Origin: Bacillota bacterium | GTDB lineage: Bacteria > Bacillota > Clostridia > Christensenellales > Aristaeellaceae | NCBI GenBank assembly: GCA_019137115.1 | Contig: JAGVSV010000076.1 | Coordinates: forward strand, 1-12,045 | Direction of reading: 5' to 3' | Length of the DNA stretch: 12,045 nt | Shown here: piece by piece, positions 8,896-12,045 of the stretch | How positions within the stretch are numbered: the first letter of the stretch is position 1 | Layout: each line of letters starts with the position of its first letter | Position numbers and translations under genes: made by a program | Notes under the pieces: model-generated | Databases searched by the model: none | What the model saw: the letters and a program-made list of their open reading frames with translations, nothing else | What the model was told of the DNA's origin: nothing

Positions 8896-8924
8896 ATTAT
8901 AGGCGTGGGCAGGGATGGTGTCAA
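8896..8924 (-). promoter_or_regulatory. Perfect-consensus sigma-A promoter of the prfC operon
   Basis: On the minus strand TTGACA (8919-8924) and TATAAT (8896-8901) match the sigma-A consensus exactly, separated by 17 bases. Transcription should begin near 8889, leaving a leader of about 22 bases that includes the AAGGAGGT ribosome site. No operator-like repeat is visible around it, which suggests strong constitutive expression. Confidence 0.88.
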
Positions 8925-9013
8925 TTTTACAGGATGTGCATTCCTCCGCATTTTTTGAGAAGTGCAAAAACGACGCCAACGTGAACCCTAACAGGAAATC
9001 GTGGGAAAGGACG

Positions 9014-9042
9014 TTGACAGGAAACCGAAACGACTGTAAGGT
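9014..9042 (+). promoter_or_regulatory. Candidate promoter of the PfkB-family kinase
   Basis: TTGACA (9014-9019), a 17-base spacer and TAAGGT (9037-9042). The -35 is perfect and the -10 is poor (T, A and final T match). A weak -10 beside a strong -35 fits a regulated promoter. The expected +1 is near 9049, directly before the palindrome at 9051-9060. Confidence 0.5.
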
Positions 9043-9050
9043 TGTCAAAC

Positions 9051-9060
9051 GAAACGTTTC
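9051..9060. promoter_or_regulatory. Palindromic operator, LacI/FruR type
   Basis: GAAACGTTTC is a perfect 10-base palindrome with a central CG, the symmetry and core expected for operators of LacI-family repressors such as FruR/Cra-type regulators. It sits at the predicted transcription start of a fructose/tagatose-phosphate-type kinase, the place where a repressor would block initiation. A half-site GAAACG occurs 24 bases upstream (9027-9032) inside the promoter spacer, about two helical turns away. No regulator gene lies in the window. Confidence 0.5.
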
Positions 9061-9090
9061 AGGTTTTGCGGACTGCAGAAGCGCAATGAC

Positions 9091-9125
9091 CTGCCAGGCG
9101 GAGCCGCGTGGCTCCTGCCCGGCAG
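9091..9125 (+). promoter_or_regulatory. GC-rich stem-loop in the kinase leader
   Basis: Fourteen base pairs can form: CTGCC (9091-9095) with GGCAG (9121-9125), an A/C mismatch, GGC with GCC, a bulged T, then GGAGCC (9100-9105) with GGCTCC (9110-9115), closing a GCGT loop. No T-run follows on either strand, so it is not an ordinary intrinsic terminator. It begins about 42 bases after the predicted transcript start and could stabilise the message or act as a regulatory structure. Confidence 0.5.
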
Positions 9126-9136
9126 CAGGGAGAGCA

Positions 9137-9226
9137 ATGAGTGTGCAACAAAGTAGAAGGGCTGAACGAAATCGAGAAAGTAATCGCACGCGAACCGTGT
9201 TCCGCAAGCATGGCGTTACTCAATAG
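9137..9226 (+). CDS. Possible 29-residue Arg-rich leader peptide
   Basis: An ATG at 9137 with an AGGGAGAG ribosome-site-like sequence four to five bases ahead opens 29 codons ending in TAG at 9224. The product is basic, with seven Arg, one Lys and one His, and resembles nothing I recognise. It lies entirely in the kinase leader, starts just after the first stem-loop and covers the second, and stops 42 bases before the kinase ATG. It may be a chance frame; its placement is the only reason to list it. Confidence 0.2.
   Translation: MSVQQSRRAERNRESNRTRTVFRKHGVTQ
9179..9220 (+). promoter_or_regulatory. Second stem-loop in the kinase leader
   Basis: AGTAA-t-CGC (9179-9187) pairs with GCGTTACT (9213-9220), eight pairs with one bulge. 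Inside it GCGAAC (9190-9195) pairs with GTTC-c-GC (9199-9205) around a CGT loop. There is no T-run. Its 3' end is about 48 bases before the kinase start. Formation is uncertain from reading alone. Confidence 0.3.
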
Positions 9227-9268
9227 GTACAAGGTGCCCGACCGGTATATAGAAAAGCGGTGACATCC

Positions 9269-10204
9269 ATGATCCTGACGGTGACGATGAACGTGGCGAT
9301 CGACAAATCCTACGTGCTGATCTGCGAGAATAAACCGGGCGAGGTGCTCCGGGTGGCTGAGTGCCGCGCGACGCCGGGCGGCAAGGGCCTGAATGTGGCG
9401 AAGGCCGTGCGGGCGCTGGGCGAGGACGTGGTGGCGACCGGCATCATCGGCGGGCACGCGGGCAGTTGGGTGGAGGAGAACCTTGCGCACAAGGGCGTCC
9501 GATGCGACTTTGAGCGCGCGGCCGGCGAATCGCGCACCTGCATCAACATCATTGAGCCCGATGGGCGGCAGACCGAGTTTCTGGAGCCAGGCTTGCAGGT
9601 CGACGCCGACACGACTGCGGCATTCCTGCGGCGCTTTGAGCGGCTGCTGGCGTCAAGCGCCGCCGTCACCATATCCGGCAGCCTGCCCCAAGGCATGCCG
9701 ACCGATTTCTACGCCGAACTGATCTCGCGGTGCCGCGCTGCTGACAAACCCGTCCTCCTGGACACCAGTGGCTCGCTGCTGCGCCAGGGGGTGCTGGCCA
9801 AGCCCACCATGATCAAGCCCAACCTGGAGGAGCTGGGGCAGCTTACAGGGCACACGGTCAGCGGTTCCGTATCCGATGTGATGGAGAACGCCCGCCAGCT
9901 GTACCAGGCGGGCATCGGAATGGTCGTTGTGTCAATGGGCGCGCGCGGCGCGGTGGTGGTGTGCGGGGAGGGCGCGTTTCACGCCGCACCGCCTGCCATT
10001 GAAGCGGTGAGCGCCACCGGCAGCGGCGACAGCATGACAGCTGGCTTTGCCGTGGGCATTGTGCGCGGCTGGCCGGTACAGCGCACGCTGCGGTTCGCCA
10101 CGGCGGCGGCCGCCGCCAACGCGCTGGAGCTGGAAACCGGCCGCGTGAACATGGACAATGTCAACCGCCTGTACGACCAGGTTGTGATCAACTCAATCGA
10201 CTGA
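9269..10204 (+). CDS. PfkB-family hexose-phosphate kinase (LacC/FruK type)
   Basis: A 311-residue ribokinase-fold kinase of the 1-phosphofructokinase/tagatose-6-phosphate kinase group, which makes fructose-1,6- or tagatose-1,6-bisphosphate from ATP and the monophosphate. It opens M-I-L-T-V-T-M-N-x-A-I-D and carries PfkB signature 1 (G-G-K-G-L-N-V-A, 37-44), I-S-G-S-L-P-x-G near residue 137, I-K-P-N-x-E-E-L near 175, and signature 2 A-T-G-S-G-D-S with catalytic base D254. The C-terminal G-R-V-N-M-x-N-x-x-x-L-Y-D-Q resembles LacC (tagatose-6-phosphate kinase) as I remember it. I start at the ATG (9269), with GGTGA as ribosome site; a GTG at 9260 is also in frame. A LacI-type operator and a long structured leader precede it. 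It converges on a GatD-like dehydrogenase, whose classic product is tagatose-6-phosphate, which favours the tagatose reading; fructose-1-phosphate is the main alternative. Confidence 0.88.
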   Translation: MILTVTMNVAIDKSYVLICENKPGEVLRVAECRATPGGKGLNVAKAVRALGEDVVATGIIGGHAGSWVEENLAHKGVRCDFERAAGESRTCINIIEPDGRQTEFLEPGLQVDADTTAAFLRRFERLLASSAAVTISGSLPQGMPTDFYAELISRCRAADKPVLLDTSGSLLRQGVLAKPTMIKPNLEELGQLTGHTVSGSVSDVMENARQLYQAGIGMVVVSMGARGAVVVCGEGAFHAAPPAIEAVSATGSGDSMTAGFAVGIVRGWPVQRTLRFATAAAAANALELETGRVNMDNVNRLYDQVVINSID

Positions 10205-11203
10205 GAACATGACCTTTCCCTGCACCTGGCCGGGCGTGCGATAAAGGTCGAAGGCTTGCTGGGCTTCCGACAGCGGGAAGGTGCGGTAGATCAGCTGCTC
10301 ATCAAAGCGCAGTGTGCCCTGTTTGTAGGCATGCGCTGTCAGCGACCACTCCCGCCCCGGGAAGGGCGCGGAATAACTCATCCACGAGCCCGTCAGGCGG
10401 AACTCCTTGCGGTTCATGTTCTCCCACTGCGCCGGCGTGAACGTCAGGTCCTGGTGCGGGGTGCCGATAAAGCACACGTGCGCCTTGTTGGCGGCCAGGG
10501 AGAACGCCATGCGCATGGTGGCGACAGCCCCTGCCGTTTCAAACACCATGCCATAGCCCTTGCCCTGGGTGAGGGAGAGCGCCTCCTCCATGAAACCCTC
10601 GTTGCCTGTGTGGATGCCATATTGCGCGCCCAGCCGGAGGGCAAGATTCAGCCTGCTTTGCTCCAGGTCAAACACCGTCACGTTTTTGGCGCCCATGATG
10701 CGCGCCCACTGTGCCGAAAACTGACCGATGGTACCGCCGCCCAGGATGGCCACATCCTCGCCGCCGAAGTATTTGTTCCGCATCAGGCCGTGCAGCGCAA
10801 CCGTCGACGGCTCAAACAGCGCGCCCTGCACCCAGCAAACCGATTCGTCAAACGGCACTGCGTTTGCCTCCGGCAGCGCCACATACTGCGCAAAGCTGCC
10901 CTGCACGCGCGAACCGATGAAGCTGTACTGCCGGCACAGCGAATAATTCCCCTGCGCGCAATCGCCACACTGCATGCACGGTAACAGCGGCACGCCGGAC
11001 ACCCGCATGCCTGGCTTGATGCGGCCGGAGCCCTCGCACACCTCGACCACCTCGCCGGAAAACTCATGGCCCAGCACGATCGGATAGTAGTGCGCCTTGC
11101 CTGCCAGCGCGCGCGGCAGGTCGGAATCGCCGGGCTTGGGTACCGGATCGGGCCACTCCTCATACCGGATCACGCCGCCTTCATACAGTACCGCCGCTTT
11201 CAT
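10193..11203 (-). CDS. GatD-like zinc-dependent alcohol/polyol dehydrogenase lacking the catalytic-Cys segment
   Basis: A 336-residue medium-chain dehydrogenase closest to galactitol-1-phosphate 5-dehydrogenase, with S-D-L-P-R-x-x-x-x-x-A-H-Y-Y-P-I-x-L-G-H-E-F, V-P-L-L-P-C, F-I-G-S-R, G-T-x-H-Q-D-L and G-S-W-M-x-Y-S-x-P-x-P-G-x-E-W. Structural-zinc cysteines C76, C79, C82 and C90, catalytic-site H46, E47 and E131, and the Rossmann G-G-G-T-I-G (155-160) are present. After P-K-P-G-D26 the chain jumps directly to S27-D-L-P-R. The strand and loop that normally lie between, including the catalytic zinc cysteine (C38 in E. coli GatD, G-L-C-G-S-D), are absent. Each later ligand is offset by exactly 13 from GatD numbering as I recall it. 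The frame is intact, but activity is doubtful. The ATG overlaps the FGGY kinase stop (ATGA) and uses an AAGGAGG site within it. The 3' end overlaps the PfkB kinase gene by 12 bases. Confidence 0.88.
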   Translation of the reverse strand: MKAAVLYEGGVIRYEEWPDPVPKPGDSDLPRALAGKAHYYPIVLGHEFSGEVVEVCEGSGRIKPGMRVSGVPLLPCMQCGDCAQGNYSLCRQYSFIGSRVQGSFAQYVALPEANAVPFDESVCWVQGALFEPSTVALHGLMRNKYFGGEDVAILGGGTIGQFSAQWARIMGAKNVTVFDLEQSRLNLALRLGAQYGIHTGNEGFMEEALSLTQGKGYGMVFETAGAVATMRMAFSLAANKAHVCFIGTPHQDLTFTPAQWENMNRKEFRLTGSWMSYSAPFPGREWSLTAHAYKQGTLRFDEQLIYRTFPLSEAQQAFDLYRTPGQVQGKVMFSVD

Positions 11204-12045
11204 CGAGCCGCCTCCTTCATCAAATCCTTGAGCTGTTCGTAGAGCTTGCGATAAATGCGATAGTTTTTGTCATACGCCTTCCCCGCATCGCTGTTTGGGA
11301 TATGCGTCCGCTGGATGCGCACCGTTTTGCCGACAGCCTGTTCAAAACCATCGTACACGCCTGTCCCGACTCCGGCCAGCAGCGCCGCGCCCAGCGCGGT
11401 CGCGGTGTCCGACGAGGGCACGTGGATTGTATAGCCCGTTACGTCAGCCTTGATCTGCGTCCATATCCCGCTGTTGGCGGCGCCACCCATCGCGTGCAGG
11501 TCGTTGATTGCAGCACCCGCCTCCTGCGCCGTTTCGCAGTTGTGGCGCAGCGCAAACGCCGTGCCTTCCATGCCCGCGCGGATCATGTGCGCCCGCGTCT
11601 TTGCATAGTCCAGGCCAAAGAACACGCCACGCGCGTCCGGATCCCATATTGGCGACCGCTCCCCGGCCATGTAGGGCAAAAAGACCAGCCCATCGCAGCC
11701 CGCCGCGATGCCTTCCGCAGCGCGGTCCATCTGGTGATAGACGGATCCATGCTGCTCTTTTGCCAGCAGCGCCTCCTGCGCAAAGAGCTCGTCGCGCATC
11801 CATCGCAGGATGCCCCCGCCGCCCACCGTCCCGCCCTGCAGCAGCCATAGGCCCGGGACCACGTGCCGGCTCAGGATCAGGCGCTTGTCCGCCGCCATAC
11901 GATCCATGCAGATGCTCATGCCGCCCGCCTGACCGCCCTGTTCCTGCGTCTGCCCGCTGCGGAAGACGCCGGCGCCCAGGGTGCCGCACGCGGCGTCCAG
12001 GCCGCCGGCGACCACCGGCGTGCCGGGGAGTAGCCCGGTCTGCCG
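11200..12045 (-). CDS. FGGY-family carbohydrate kinase, C-terminal part (5' end outside window)
   Basis: The last 281 residues of a sugar kinase; the frame is open to the right edge, so the N-terminal half lies outside. It begins inside R-Q-T-G-L-L-P-G-T-P-V-V-A-G-G-L-D, the conserved junction to the second FGGY domain, and continues with F-L-P-Y-M-A-G-E-R-S-P-I-W-D-P-x-A-R-G, typical of xylulokinase-like FGGY proteins, and the adenosine-binding G-G-A-A-N-S-x-I-W-T-Q-I-K-A-D. The ATP-dependent fold is clear; the substrate (xylulose, ribulose, another ketose or a polyol) cannot be told from this half. The GTG within V-V-A-G-G is not a real start. It is the upstream partner of the GatD-like dehydrogenase (four-base overlap), so the two are translated together and should act in one sugar or polyol pathway. 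Confidence 0.9.
   Translation of the reverse strand, partial: RQTGLLPGTPVVAGGLDAACGTLGAGVFRSGQTQEQGGQAGGMSICMDRMAADKRLILSRHVVPGLWLLQGGTVGGGGILRWMRDELFAQEALLAKEQHGSVYHQMDRAAEGIAAGCDGLVFLPYMAGERSPIWDPDARGVFFGLDYAKTRAHMIRAGMEGTAFALRHNCETAQEAGAAINDLHAMGGAANSGIWTQIKADVTGYTIHVPSSDTATALGAALLAGVGTGVYDGFEQAVGKTVRIQRTHIPNSDAGKAYDKNYRIYRKLYEQLKDLMKEAAR

Larger units (their letters stand above)
8925..9268. other. Intergenic region between divergent prfC and PfkB-kinase promoters
   Basis: This stretch of about 340 bases has no large gene. From left to right it holds a locally AT-richer segment with T6 and A5 runs (about 8950-8980) without an evident role, a direct repeat ACAGGAAAYCG (8991-9001 and 9017-9027), the kinase promoter (9014-9042), a palindromic operator (9051-9060), and a leader of about 220 bases with two stem-loops and one short open frame before the kinase start. 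The kinase leader is long for a sugar kinase gene. The parts are listed separately. Confidence 0.6.

Noticed and set aside
8868..8951. 28-residue N-terminal extension of prfC
   Set aside because: It would place the coding region across the consensus promoter and ribosome site; RF3 proteins begin near the chosen Met.
9246..9251. TATATA just before the PfkB kinase as a -10 element
   Set aside because: No -35 lies at 16-18 bases, and the resulting leader would be only about 10 bases long without room for the ribosome site.
12013..12015. GTG as the start of the FGGY kinase
   Set aside because: The frame continues to the window edge with conserved FGGY residues before it, so the gene is simply cut by the window.

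Overview
The window looks like a chromosomal stretch of a GC-rich, low-G+C-phylum-type (Firmicutes/Clostridia) bacterium. The reasons are strong AGGAGG-type Shine-Dalgarno sites, sigma-A promoters with 17-bp spacers, tight ATGA overlaps, and gut-clostridial families (DUF3604/PHP hydrolase, DUF4432, URO-D-like protein, NimA-like flavoprotein). A Christensenellales-like gut clostridium is my best guess, but this is an inference. I see no phage, IS, CRISPR or tRNA/rRNA signal.

Left part (1-2552). A minus-strand pair encodes an EamA/DMT-type transporter followed by a PHP-superfamily (DUF3604-like) metal-dependent hydrolase that runs off the left edge. Diverging from it is a small NimA-like pyridoxamine-5'-phosphate-oxidase-fold protein. 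Next comes a self-contained two-gene plus-strand unit (2572-4687): an extended -10 promoter, a URO-D-superfamily protein, a DUF4432 sugar-epimerase-fold protein joined by an ATGA overlap, and a rho-independent terminator that probably serves both directions.

Central part (4711-8924). A minus-strand translation-factor operon runs prfC (RF3), a 43-codon open frame resembling the tail of a GNAT acetyltransferase, typA/bipA, and a complete GNAT acetyltransferase. It is driven by a promoter with perfect TTGACA-17-TATAAT sequence.

Right part (8925-12045). A roughly 400-bp intergenic region carries the divergent promoters for prfC and for a PfkB-family sugar-phosphate kinase closest to tagatose-6-phosphate kinase/1-phosphofructokinase. 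The kinase promoter has a GAAACGTTTC palindrome at its expected +1 (LacI/FruR-type operator) and a long structured leader with two stem-loops and a short Arg-rich frame. Converging on the kinase, with a 12-bp overlap of coding ends, is a minus-strand pair: an FGGY carbohydrate kinase (5' end outside the window) and a GatD-like zinc dehydrogenase. GatD makes tagatose-6-phosphate from galactitol-1-phosphate, and LacC-type kinases phosphorylate it further, so the region probably handles a hexitol or ketose.

The most notable observation is that the GatD-like dehydrogenase lacks exactly 13 residues around the catalytic-zinc cysteine (the G-(L/I)-C-G segment) while the rest of the protein aligns without gaps. 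It is either a real in-frame inactivating deletion or a sequence error. Otherwise the window is mostly ordinary metabolic and housekeeping DNA; I found no convincing new defence or mobile system.
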